Source: JBEKYD01 sp049509915
GTDB lineage: Bacteria > Acidobacteriota > Terriglobia > Bryobacterales > Bryobacteraceae
Reading direction: 5' to 3'
Length of the DNA stretch: 27,616 nucleotides
Assembly: GCA_049509915.1 (NCBI GenBank)
Contig: JBEKZL010000063.1
Span: 1-27,616, forward strand
This document shows, piece after piece, positions 1 to 7,593 of this stretch. Under the pieces are notes generated by a model that was not told the DNA's origin, did not search any database, and worked only from the letters and a program-made list of their open reading frames with translations. Each line of letters starts with the position of its first letter. Positions within the stretch are counted from its first letter, which is position 1. A program made the translations under genes and the position numbers.

Positions 1-145
1 AAACGCCGCTGGCACGAGCCACCAGCGATATGCCGCCGCGTCCGTGGGCTGCGCTTTCCGCGGCCGCCCATAACCTGCGCGAGCGTTCGTCCAGCCAAGC
101 CTCCAGCCGGGAGAAGCGCTCTTTAATCTCACCTTCGCTGGCCAC
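1..145 (-). CDS. ISAzo13-like transposase, N-terminal fragment cut by the window edge
   Basis: The minus strand reads from a GTG at 145 down to base 1 without a stop and continues beyond the window. The 48 visible residues contain ERFSRLEAWLDERSRRLWAA followed by GRGGISLVARASGV. This matches the conserved N-terminal helix-turn-helix region of ISAzo13-family (DDE) transposases, where 'LDER.RRLWAAAEA...G.GGI..VARA.G' is typical. A TAG lies in frame only three codons upstream, so GTG145 is the first possible start, although no good ribosome binding site precedes it. The DNA from about 146 to 200 is AT-rich compared with its surroundings, as expected for an IS terminus. Neither the catalytic domain nor the terminal repeats can be seen. 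The family call rests on motif recognition and is fairly secure. Confidence 0.78.
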   Translation of the reverse strand, partial: MASEGEIKERFSRLEAWLDERSRRLWAAAESAAHGRGGISLVARASGV

Positions 146-335
146 AAGAACATTCTAGGCCAGAAATGGTTTTATTGCTACACTTATTTTTTTACAAACG
201 CTTAGGTGGACTTCGGCGGAACCGAGGCCCTTGACGACGAGGGTGTTTTCGATGGCGATGGACTGCGAAAGAGGTCAGTTGCCACCGCACCGGCGGGCTT
301 GAGATTCGCGGACGCACTGGCGGAGTTTGCCGTAG
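146..335. other. AT-rich junction next to the IS element, no gene identified
   Basis: Between the transposase start and the next candidate gene, bases 150-200 are markedly AT-rich, with a run of seven T at about 186-192, whereas most of the window is GC-rich. This is probably the terminal, promoter-bearing part of the IS. Reading frames on both strands from about 200 to 700 look unconvincing and may be decayed DNA. No inverted-repeat end could be fixed because the other IS end is outside the window. Confidence 0.4.
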
Positions 336-1553
336 GTGCCTGTAGGTTTTTGGATTTCTGTCGATATAGAGGACATGTTCGAGTGGAAGGACGAGCACAG
401 CGTTCCGGATCGGCGAGAGTTACGCAGCGCGATGATAGACGACTGCGCCGGCGTGAATGGCGATGGTCCAGCCGTAAAGGCAGTCAAACAGCCAGGTCTG
501 GCCGTCTTTCCGGTGCTGAGGCGAAGACCGTGGCTGATCCGGATGTGGCGATCTATTGTCCGCGTTATTGGCAGGAGCATACGAAACGCCGTTCCCTGGC
601 CGTACGTGAACTCCGCACTCGATTACATTTTCGACCTCCCTCTGCGCCGGACCGGTTTGAGGATTCCCGTAGGCAAGCTGCTCACTGTCTATCCGTGCCA
701 CATCAAAGCGCCCGATTTCGGACCGAAGCTTGTGGCCAGTTCACACTATGACAGGAACAAGGATCAGCAGAACGTGTATGAAGGGGAGACGGATAAGCAC
801 CGAGGGTTGCGGGTCATGTGTACTTACTGCGATGACATGGTGAGTCTGGCCGAGCGTGTCGCGGAAAACGACGCCGCTCTTGCAGGTATTCACGCATTCA
901 ACTTCCAAAGCAGCCTCTTTTCCCGAAGTGCAAGTTTGCGCAGATCCATCGGATCCGCAGGACTAGCAATCGAGTCGTGTAATACCCACTGGTGGAAGAG
1001 GCGGCTTGATTTGATCGACATCTCGCTGTTCCTTTTCCAGATCGGCCTGCCGCAGCAGGATCTCCGCGAGATTCTGTCTCTCTGGGTAGCGCGCGAGAAG
1101 ATGAAAGACGTCATTCACATCTATTCGACACGGCGCGACGCGTTTGCCAAGAAGCTACATGCGGATGAAGTAAAATCGCAGACGCCGCCGCTCCTGATGC
1201 ATCGCACGAAAAGGAAGGATGTGGTGCCCGGGTGGTTCAGTGCCGCCAGAGTGACAATCTTTGCGCCCGGCAACAAGCATGTAATCTATCATTTAGGCGC
1301 CGATACGCCGCACACGGGCTATATGGATAGTCTGCAACGGAAGGTAGAAGTGCGGATTGGAGGACCGCTTCTGGAAGGCAGCGTTCTTCAAGTCGAGGGC
1401 ATTCAGGACATTTTTCGTTTGAAGGACGGCCTCTGGTGGAGAGATCCCCAGTGCTTAGACCCAGAAATCATCTCTCCTGGGTCGCGGGATCGATCGCGCG
1501 GTTCGCAGAACTCCTCCCTTAGAACTGAGCTCCCGCTCAGTCCTATTCCCTAA
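336..1553 (+). CDS. Orphan hypothetical protein (about 405 aa)
   Basis: An open frame runs from a GTG at 336 to TAA at 1553. In-frame ATGs at 375 and 432 are alternative starts; 375 has AGAGG only about two bases upstream. I recognise no family, signal peptide or membrane span. Codons from about 650 to 1450 look coding-like but less GC-biased at third positions than the genes further right, which fits foreign or accessory DNA beside an IS. The first 100 or so residues are less convincing, because a second plus-strand frame is open over 206-751. The last 30 residues are rich in Ser, Arg and Pro and may be read-through beyond an older end. It may be a real accessory gene, a decayed gene or, least likely, a chance frame. 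Confidence 0.35.
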   Translation: MPVGFWISVDIEDMFEWKDEHSVPDRRELRSAMIDDCAGVNGDGPAVKAVKQPGLAVFPVLRRRPWLIRMWRSIVRVIGRSIRNAVPWPYVNSALDYIFDLPLRRTGLRIPVGKLLTVYPCHIKAPDFGPKLVASSHYDRNKDQQNVYEGETDKHRGLRVMCTYCDDMVSLAERVAENDAALAGIHAFNFQSSLFSRSASLRRSIGSAGLAIESCNTHWWKRRLDLIDISLFLFQIGLPQQDLREILSLWVAREKMKDVIHIYSTRRDAFAKKLHADEVKSQTPPLLMHRTKRKDVVPGWFSAARVTIFAPGNKHVIYHLGADTPHTGYMDSLQRKVEVRIGGPLLEGSVLQVEGIQDIFRLKDGLWWRDPQCLDPEIISPGSRDRSRGSQNSSLRTELPLSPIP

Positions 1554-1657
1554 GATTCCGCCGCCTCCCGGCTCGGACCGATGGTGGTGATTCTCGGACG
1601 CTAACTAACTAATGAGCGCCGGTCGTCCGGGAACTGAAAACTGATGACTGAAACTGC

Positions 1658-2881
1658 CTACTTCGGCGCTCCGTTGGCGGCCTGAGTATTGGGAACGTGC
1701 ACCGCCAGCATCAGGCTGGAGGGCCGGCGCAATGCTCCGTATCCTAACTGGAAGCCGAGCTCTTTTGCGCGGCCCGGTTCCTCGAACGCCTTGGCCAGAT
1801 CGGTCTGCCATTCGTTGGTGAATGGCCGGTCGGGATGGCTATATTCGCCAAACAGGTCTACCTTCCAGTCCCCGCCTTTTAAGAAGCGGTAGGGAATGCC
1901 GGTGTCGTCCTGCAGGATCAGGTTCGAATGCGCGAGGATGTAGCTGCGGATCCCGTCGCACATCTTCCAGTGCAGCAGGAACGACGCCGACTTTATGAGC
2001 GTATCCGCCGTGCCCTGCTTCTCCAGAAAATGCTCGAAAGACGGGTCCTGGACAAAGCCGGCGGTATGGGTTTTGTTGCTGTCGGACAGGTCGGTCGAAA
2101 AATAATAGAGCGTGCGCACGGCGGTTTCTTCGCCGTGATGAAACTCGATCTTCACCACCTTGTGCTTCTTCAGCGCCGCGTCGTCCACACTGAACTGGCC
2201 GTCGGCCTCCAGGTGCCCGAACCGCACCTCGTCGATGGTATCGCCGGAGCGGGCCAATAACAGCAGAATGATCTGCGCGTTGCCGTCCGACACCTGGCCG
2301 CGGAAATCCTGGTCCATTTCGCTGGTCACGAAGAAGCTGCGCCTGAAAATGGAATTCAGCGCTTGGCTCCAGGCGCTCAGTTCGCGCCCCAAGGTTTGGG
2401 CCTTATACCTTTCCGGCCGCTTGAGATTGCCCACCGGCTCCAGGCCCACGTACACCATGCGGGTCGCGTCCGGGAAAAAGTGTACCTGGTAAAGGACGTC
2501 CGGTCCGCTGAAGGGATAAAACAGGTAGGGGCTGCCGGTGTGAATACCGGCCAGCACGCGCTTCTGGAACGCGTCTACCGGGGCGAACTGGTCGCGCAGG
2601 GCTTTCTGCCAGGTCTGGTCGAAACGGGCCGCGTAGCTCTTCCACGCCTCGGTCTGTTCCAACTCGCGATAAGGTCCGTCGGGCGGACCTTTCAGGCCGG
2701 CCAGGAAGAGAGCCGTATCGTTGGGAAAAGCGTCGTGCGGTGCGCTTTTCTCTTGCGGAGCGGCCTTACTATCGGTGGTGCGCTGTTCACAGCCGGAAAG
2801 CAACAGGCTGAAACAAACCGACGCGGCGACACCAATCGCCAAGCGTGCGGCGGGATGAATTCCGGATTGTAATGCTGACAT
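1658..2881 (-). CDS. Uncharacterised lipoprotein (about 407 aa)
   Basis: From ATG 2881 the protein starts with a signal peptide whose hydrophobic core ends in a lipobox, LLLSGC, making residue 31 the lipidated Cys. It is therefore predicted to be anchored in a membrane after processing by Lgt and LspA. The mature part is soluble. It contains a stretch of the form YPFSGPDVLYQVHFFPDA and later YVGLEPVGNLKR, which recalls a family of bacterial lipoproteins without assigned function; I cannot name it precisely. An in-frame ATG at 2911 would add ten residues. A GAGAGGAG sequence lies between the two starts but is rather far from 2881, so the start is not certain. It is downstream of the carbohydrate-binding protein gene with a gap of about 50 bases, probably in the same transcript. 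Confidence 0.75.
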   Translation of the reverse strand: MSALQSGIHPAARLAIGVAASVCFSLLLSGCEQRTTDSKAAPQEKSAPHDAFPNDTALFLAGLKGPPDGPYRELEQTEAWKSYAARFDQTWQKALRDQFAPVDAFQKRVLAGIHTGSPYLFYPFSGPDVLYQVHFFPDATRMVYVGLEPVGNLKRPERYKAQTLGRELSAWSQALNSIFRRSFFVTSEMDQDFRGQVSDGNAQIILLLLARSGDTIDEVRFGHLEADGQFSVDDAALKKHKVVKIEFHHGEETAVRTLYYFSTDLSDSNKTHTAGFVQDPSFEHFLEKQGTADTLIKSASFLLHWKMCDGIRSYILAHSNLILQDDTGIPYRFLKGGDWKVDLFGEYSHPDRPFTNEWQTDLAKAFEEPGRAKELGFQLGYGALRRPSSLMLAVHVPNTQAANGAPK

Positions 2882-2932
2882 CGGGGTATTGAGGCGTGCT
2901 CCTCTCAGCATAGACGACTGGCATGCCGGGCG

Positions 2933-3751
2933 TCAAAGCTCCCCTTTCATCGTTTCGGCCGAAAACGTGACGGAAGGGAACACTTCGGGGATGTGCGAAT
3001 CGTAGTGGCCGTGCCGGTTCCAGGTCCAGCCGGCGCTGGGGTCGAGCACTTCGCCGTGTCGCCCGATCTTCTCGAATCGCGAGCAATCGATGCGCCAGAC
3101 ATCGCCGTCTTTGGGGGGAAGCGCGCGGCCGTCGGCCAGTAACTCCAACCCTTTCCATGGCAGCGCCACCTCGGCCGTCCAACCGCGGTCGGTATGGGTC
3201 CGGCTGTTCAGCACACCTTCCACGTGAACGGCCGTTTTCAGGCCGGGAAAATCCCAATCGAGGAAGCCCCACCGCTCGCCACGCGGATGAACGTGGCCGC
3301 CCACGCCATCGAGCACCAGGGTTCGCTGCCTGGCCGGATCGAATTCCGGGCGGCCCCAGTACGGTCCGCCCGGGCGGTGAATGTCCTTCCAGATCCAGAA
3401 CGCCTCGTAGACTGTGTTCAGGGCATTGATTTCGAATTCGTAATAGGCGTCGCGCGCGCCGATGAACAGCTCCAGGTCATTCTCTTCCCAGATTTTCGAG
3501 TCGCGCCCGGTGAGCGTTCCCCACACGTCAGTCTCTTCGGCCCGGAAACCGAAATAAAGATAGTCGTCGTCCCACAACAGCGCCACGCGGGTGTCGAACC
3601 ATGCCGGTTCGCCGGTCACGATGTCCACGAAGGGTGTCGAGCGCACGGCCAGTTGCCAGGATGGGGCGTCCAGTTTGCCGTTCACCGCGATCGGGCCGGC
3701 GGCGCGGCGGCAGGTATAGCGGGCGGGCTCGATCATGGCACGCTCTGTCAT
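2933..3751 (-). CDS. Carbohydrate-binding family 9-like protein (272 aa)
   Basis: The protein begins MTERAMIEPARYTCRRA and shows the pattern of family-9-like carbohydrate-binding (CBM9/DOMON-like) beta-sandwich proteins. An early strand ends in a 'GKLDAPSW' turn, then comes TRVALLWDDDYLYFGFRAEE, then NDLELFIGARDAYYEFEINALN, and a late WTAEVALPWKGLE. No signal peptide is visible, so it may be cytoplasmic or be exported another way. The start at 3751 was chosen because its ATG shares a base with the lysA stop (TAATG), a classic translational-coupling junction; the frame stays open further upstream but overlaps lysA. Substrate and role are unknown. The coupling to lysA is strong in the sequence but has no obvious biochemical logic. 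Family-9-like single-domain proteins of this kind are frequent in Acidobacteria. Confidence 0.82.
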   Translation of the reverse strand: MTERAMIEPARYTCRRAAGPIAVNGKLDAPSWQLAVRSTPFVDIVTGEPAWFDTRVALLWDDDYLYFGFRAEETDVWGTLTGRDSKIWEENDLELFIGARDAYYEFEINALNTVYEAFWIWKDIHRPGGPYWGRPEFDPARQRTLVLDGVGGHVHPRGERWGFLDWDFPGLKTAVHVEGVLNSRTHTDRGWTAEVALPWKGLELLADGRALPPKDGDVWRIDCSRFEKIGRHGEVLDPSAGWTWNRHGHYDSHIPEVFPSVTFSAETMKGEL

Positions 3752-4989
3752 TAGAGGCTTTCTCCGCGAACCAGGTCCTGGTAGCTCTCCCGCCGGCGGA
3801 CCACGCGGAAGCGGTCGGCTTCCACCAGGATCTCGGGCGCGCGCGGGCGAGAGTTGTAATTGGAGGATTGAACGAAGCCGTAAGCGCCGGCCGTCGAAAC
3901 CGCCAGGAAATCTCCGGGCATCACATTGGCCATGTGCCGCTCGCGGGCCAGGAAATCGCCCGTTTCGCACACCGGGCCCACGACGTCGGCGATGATCGGG
4001 GGCAGGGAATTGCGGCGCACCGGAATGATCTCGTGGTGGGCGCTATAGAGCGACGGCCGGATCAAATCGTTCATGGCGGCATCCACGATAACGAACTCCC
4101 GGTTGCCGTTTTTTTTGCGATACAGCACCCGCGTCAGTAGCATGCCGGCGGCGCCCACGATGGAGCGGCCCGGTTCCACCAGAACGATCAGCCCGGCTTC
4201 GCGAAGGCGTGCCTTGAGCGTTTCAACGAAGCTGCGGATCGCGGGCGTCTTCTCTCCGGGCCGATAGGCCACGCCCAGTCCCCCACCCAGGTCCAGGTGG
4301 CGAATCGGGTGCCCCTGGGCGCGCAGGGTATTGGCCAGGGCCAGCAGCTTTTCCACGGCTTCTAGGATCGGGCTGGCATCCAGGATCTGCGAGCCGATGT
4401 GGCAGGTAACCCCGCTGGCCACCAGGTTCGCGAAACTGCGCGCGCGCTCGTACACGGCCGGCGCTTCGGCGATGGCAATGCCGAACTTGTGCTGGCTCAA
4501 GCCGGTGGAAATATAGGCGTGGGTGGCGGCGTCCACATCCGGGTTGACGCGAACCGCGAAAGCCGCCTTCACGCCGCGGCGCGCCGCCATGGCATCGATC
4601 AATGCCAGTTCGGCTTCCGATTCGCAATGGAAGCTCTGGATGCCCCGCTCCAGCGCAAATTCCACCTCGGCGGGGGTCTTGCCGACGCCGGAAAAGACCA
4701 CCCTGGCCGGATTGCCGCCCGCCTCGATCACCCGAAACAACTCGCCGCCGGAGACGATATCGAAACCGGCGCCCGCTTTCGCCAGCAGTCCCAATACGGC
4801 AAGGGAAGAGTTCGCCTTGACCGCGTAGCAGACCTGGTGCGGCAGCCCGCCGAACGCCTGGTCGTAAGCACGATAGTTATCGAGGATGCTCCGGCTGGAA
4901 TACACATAGGCCGGCGTGCCGGCCTGAGCAGCCACGTCGGCCAGAGCCACCTGTTCGCAATAAAGATCCTGGTTGGAATAAGAGAACAT
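3751..4989 (-). CDS. lysA: Diaminopimelate decarboxylase
   Basis: This is a fold-III PLP enzyme that decarboxylates meso-diaminopimelate to L-lysine, the last step of lysine synthesis, in the cytoplasm. The 412-residue protein has the expected parts in order: the PLP lysine in CYAVKAN (Lys58), HIGSQI (His197), the phosphate-binding glycine loop DLGGGLG (about 233-239), EPGRS (about 272-276), GPVCETGD with the active-site Cys341 supplied across the dimer, and the C-terminal Tyr370 region before NYNSRPRAPE. Length is normal for the family. ATG 4989 is preferred; an in-frame TTG at 5037 would add 16 residues that lack conservation. The gene follows the pilin gene by 108 bases with a terminator-like hairpin between, and overlaps the downstream carbohydrate-binding gene by one base. 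Confidence 0.95.
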   Translation of the reverse strand: MFSYSNQDLYCEQVALADVAAQAGTPAYVYSSRSILDNYRAYDQAFGGLPHQVCYAVKANSSLAVLGLLAKAGAGFDIVSGGELFRVIEAGGNPARVVFSGVGKTPAEVEFALERGIQSFHCESEAELALIDAMAARRGVKAAFAVRVNPDVDAATHAYISTGLSQHKFGIAIAEAPAVYERARSFANLVASGVTCHIGSQILDASPILEAVEKLLALANTLRAQGHPIRHLDLGGGLGVAYRPGEKTPAIRSFVETLKARLREAGLIVLVEPGRSIVGAAGMLLTRVLYRKKNGNREFVIVDAAMNDLIRPSLYSAHHEIIPVRRNSLPPIIADVVGPVCETGDFLARERHMANVMPGDFLAVSTAGAYGFVQSSNYNSRPRAPEILVEADRFRVVRRRESYQDLVRGESL

Positions 4990-5062
4990 TTCAGGAACGA
5001 TGGACGGCCTATCGCCAGCCACGGACTTTGTCCACAAACTGCTAGTCTAACAGCCGTGGTGG

Positions 5063-5092
5063 AAAACCGCCGCCGGCGGCCGCGGATCGCGG
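5063..5092 (-). terminator. Possible intrinsic terminator after the pilin gene
   Basis: Read on the minus strand just after the pilin stop, this stretch contains CCGCGATCCGCGG (5-bp stem, 3-nt loop), then the palindromic GCCGCCGGCGGC, then GGTTTTCC. A GC-rich hairpin followed by a short T tract is the pattern of a rho-independent terminator, but the T run is only four bases. Confidence 0.4.
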
Positions 5093-5097
5093 ACCCG

Positions 5098-5562
5098 CTA
5101 GCGCATCTCCTTGCTTTGCGCGGTGGCCGGCTCGGGACCGTCGTTTTCGTGAATGGTCATAGTCTGGTCGGAAAAGAAGCTCTTGTCGCCGCTGGTGCCG
5201 TACACCACGGGACTGGCGTTGATGACGTATCCGCCCGCGTTTCCAGTGACGGTGAATCGGTAACCCTGCTTTTCTCCGGACGCCAGGTCGTTGCCGATCA
5301 AGTCCGCCGCCGAAGCACTAGAGTGCCCGCTGGCGGGCGGTCCCAGTTCGGTGAGGGAGGTGGCATAACGGCCATACTCGGAGTAGAACTGCACCTGCGC
5401 CGTATGAACGGTCTTGATGGCCTGCAGCGCGGCCACTTCGCGAGCGTGCTTCTGCACGCTGTTGAACTTGGGAACGGCGATGGTGATGATCAACAAAATG
5501 ATCGCGATGACGATGAGCAGTTCGATCAGCGAAAAGCCGCGGCGACTTCTAGGAACAGGCAT
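5098..5562 (-). CDS. Type IV pilin-like protein (prepilin N-terminal methylation motif)
   Basis: The 154-residue protein carries a class III signal, RRGFSLIELLIVIAIILL. A short basic leader is cut after Gly9 by a PilD-type peptidase, Phe10 becomes the N-methylated residue, and Glu14 is the conserved Glu5 of the mature pilin. A hydrophobic helix follows, then an amphipathic helix (HAREVAALQAIKTVHTAQVQFYSEYGRY) and a small C-terminal domain ending in a polar tail. The pattern resembles PilA/GspG-like major or minor subunits of type IV pili or type II secretion. No assembly genes (pilB, pilC, pilD, pilQ) are near, so it may be one of several dispersed pilin paralogues. AAGGGTG lies about seven bases before the ATG. 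No paired C-terminal cysteines are present. Confidence 0.9.
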   Translation of the reverse strand: MPVPRSRRGFSLIELLIVIAIILLIITIAVPKFNSVQKHAREVAALQAIKTVHTAQVQFYSEYGRYATSLTELGPPASGHSSASAADLIGNDLASGEKQGYRFTVTGNAGGYVINASPVVYGTSGDKSFFSDQTMTIHENDGPEPATAQSKEMR

Positions 5563-5738
5563 GGTGGCACCCTTCGCGCTTATGCATCCTTATTCTATGA
5601 CGATACAGGTGGCCCAGGCGTGCAGGCTGCGCGCCACAGACCCTCCGGTCGGGCGGACGACCGACCAGGGAACCTCGCGTCGCGAGTTGCTCTGCCTGCA
5701 GCTCCGCCTTCGGCGCGGCGCGTTAGAATTTGGGAAGC

Positions 5739-6782
5739 ATGCTTCGTTTGCTCGCGGGTCTTTTGGTCTTGCCTCTTCTTACGGCCGGAGACCGCGAAGC
5801 GGTGCTGTTCGACACCGATTCGGGATTGTTCGGCGACGACGGCGCCGCTCTAGTGATGCTGCTGCGCAGCCCCGTTGAAGTTACTGTGGAGGGCGTTACC
5901 ATCGTGCCCGGCAACGTGTGGCCGGCCCAGGGCGCCGAGTACATGTTTCACATTCTCGATCTGCTCAAGCGGCCCGCCGTTCCGGTTCTGACCGGCGCCG
6001 AGGAGCCGCTGGCGCACACCGCCGCCATGGCGCGCGAATACACGCGCCGCTGGGGTTCGCTGGAATATATGGGCGCTTTCGCGGAAGATCCGGGCAGGGT
6101 CAGGCCCGCCCCCGGCTGCAAGCTTACCGGGCGCAAACCGCGGCACGAGGCCGCCGTCGATTTCCTGATTTCCGAAATCGAGCGCCGTCCCGGGGCCGTG
6201 ACCATCCTGGCGCTGGGGCCCATGACCAATATCGCCCTGGCGCTGCGGATGAGGCCGGAAATCGAAACCAAGATCAAGCGGATCGTTTTCATGGGCGGCA
6301 ATCTGCACGTGGCGGGCAACGCATCCCCGGCGGCCGAATTCAATTTCTGGTTCGACCCGGAAGCCGCGCGCATCGTGCTGCGGTCGCGTATTCCTGGAAA
6401 AGTGATGTTCAGCCTGGATATCTGCAATCTGGCGCCGATTCGCAGGGCCCAGTTCGACGAAGTGGCGGCCGCCCACACTCCCATCACGGACCTGTTCAGT
6501 TGGGACTTAGGCAACCGTTACCCGGGCTTCTATCATCACCCCGATATTGTCACCTATCTGTGGGACTCTCTGCCGGCCGCGTACCTGATCGACCCCGGGA
6601 TCGTCACCCGCTCGGAAACTCAGTCCCTGGACGTGATCACCAACTGGGGGAAGTTCTATGGCGCTACCCAGCCGCTCGACCGCCGCGTAGCCCCCGATGC
6701 CACCCCCGTCAACGTCATGCTGGGCCTCGATTTCAAACGCACGTGGAACCTCTATAAGACCCTGCTGACACGCCACGAATGA
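5739..6782 (+). CDS. Exported nucleoside hydrolase (IU-NH family)
   Basis: The family hydrolyses the N-glycosidic bond of nucleosides to ribose plus base using a bound calcium ion. The 347-residue protein begins with an apparent signal peptide (MLRLLAGLLVLPLLTAG), so it probably acts in the periplasm. The metal-binding N-terminal motif is DTDSGLFGDD (Asp25, Asp27, Asp33, Asp34), two residues longer than the usual DTDPGxDD. Other family landmarks are present: LGPMTNIALAL, FMGGN, EFNFWFDPEAA and the late Asp in YLWDSLPAA, where many relatives have His-Asp. The ATG at 5739 is preceded by GGGAAG; a TTG at 5730 would add three residues. The stop is 25 bases before the SDR gene, so the three plus-strand genes look like one operon. 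Substrate preference cannot be read from the sequence. Confidence 0.88.
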   Translation: MLRLLAGLLVLPLLTAGDREAVLFDTDSGLFGDDGAALVMLLRSPVEVTVEGVTIVPGNVWPAQGAEYMFHILDLLKRPAVPVLTGAEEPLAHTAAMAREYTRRWGSLEYMGAFAEDPGRVRPAPGCKLTGRKPRHEAAVDFLISEIERRPGAVTILALGPMTNIALALRMRPEIETKIKRIVFMGGNLHVAGNASPAAEFNFWFDPEAARIVLRSRIPGKVMFSLDICNLAPIRRAQFDEVAAAHTPITDLFSWDLGNRYPGFYHHPDIVTYLWDSLPAAYLIDPGIVTRSETQSLDVITNWGKFYGATQPLDRRVAPDATPVNVMLGLDFKRTWNLYKTLLTRHE

Positions 6783-6807
6783 TCGAAGGCTATACAGTAT
6801 AAGAGGC

Positions 6808-7581
6808 ATGCAAGGCAAGGTACTGATTGTAACGGGGTCGACCGGAATCGGCGCGGCGGCGGCTCGCATGGCGGCCGAGCGGGGCGCAAGGGTGTTGATC
6901 GCCACCGCCGACGGCGCCACCGGCTGGGAATTGGCCCAGGAAACCGGCGCCGAATGCTGGACCGGCGAGCTGACGCGGGCAGGGGCGGCGGACTCGGTGG
7001 TTTCGCAGTGTCTGGGGCGTTTCGGACGAATTGACGCGGTGCTGCAGGCTGCCGGCGCGGGTGGGCGCCGCTACGGCGACGGACCGGTGCACGAGTGCTC
7101 CGACGAAGGCTGGGAGTTGGCGCTGGCGCAGAATCTGACGGCGGCGTTTCGCTTGTCCCGCGCCGCTATTGGCCGCATGTTGCAGCAAGAGGTGGCGGCG
7201 TCCGGCTTGCGCGGTTCGATCATCCTGACTTCGAGCGTGCTGGCATTCGCGCCCGAACCGCGCGAGTTTGCCACGCATGCCTACGCCGCGGCCAAAGGCG
7301 CGCTGGCGGCCATGAGCCGTTCCATGGCGGCCTATTACGCGCCGCACCGCATCAGCGTAAACTGCATCGCACCGGGAATGGTTGGAACCCCGGCAGGGGA
7401 AAGCGTTATGGACGATCCGAAGCTGGCGGAAATCGTGCGCGCCCGGCAGCAGTTGACGGCGGGGCTGGTCCAGGCGGAAGATGTGGCGCGAACGGCGCTT
7501 TACCTGTTGGGCGAAGCGTCGCGGTCGATAACCGGCCAGGTGGTGAACGTCGATGGGGGCTGGAGCGTTCTGGCCGGGTAG
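6808..7581 (+). CDS. SDR family NAD(P)-dependent oxidoreductase (257 aa)
   Basis: This is a classical short-chain dehydrogenase/reductase with a Rossmann fold. The nucleotide loop is TGSTGIG (residues 9-15). The usual NNAG motif is altered to QAAGAGG (80-86). The catalytic residues are in place: Asn109, Ser142/Ser143, Tyr159 and Lys163 in YAAAK. The stretch SVNCIAPGMVGTPAG and the C-terminal GQVVNVDGGWSV are typical. The position equivalent to the acidic NAD selector is not clear, so the cofactor is undecided. AAGAGG precedes the ATG. It lies between the nucleoside hydrolase (25-base gap) and the ROK protein (12-base gap), consistent with a salvage pathway in which a liberated sugar or derivative is oxidised or reduced. 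The actual substrate is unknown. Confidence 0.88.
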   Translation: MQGKVLIVTGSTGIGAAAARMAAERGARVLIATADGATGWELAQETGAECWTGELTRAGAADSVVSQCLGRFGRIDAVLQAAGAGGRRYGDGPVHECSDEGWELALAQNLTAAFRLSRAAIGRMLQQEVAASGLRGSIILTSSVLAFAPEPREFATHAYAAAKGALAAMSRSMAAYYAPHRISVNCIAPGMVGTPAGESVMDDPKLAEIVRARQQLTAGLVQAEDVARTALYLLGEASRSITGQVVNVDGGWSVLAG

Positions 7582-7593
7582 GGAGGGGTTGCC

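Noticed and set aside
200..700. A second transposase fragment on the minus strand
   Set aside because: Short frames such as the one ending in TWLFDCLYGWTIAIHAGAVV caught the eye, but no transposase motif could be confirmed.
1610..1660. Short repeated ACTGA motifs after the orphan frame
   Set aside because: The copies are too short and irregular to be called a repeat element, and one copy of this kind of stretch is not informative.
4399..5853. A 484-codon open frame on the plus strand
   Set aside because: It is antisense to lysA and the pilin gene and runs into the start of the nucleoside hydrolase. Composition is Arg/Gly/His-rich and not protein-like.
6790..6803. TATACAGTATAAG just before the SDR gene as a promoter -10 box
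   Set aside because: It is only about 5-18 bases from the ATG, overlapping the ribosome binding site, and the upstream gene ends 25 bases away, so an operon is more likely.
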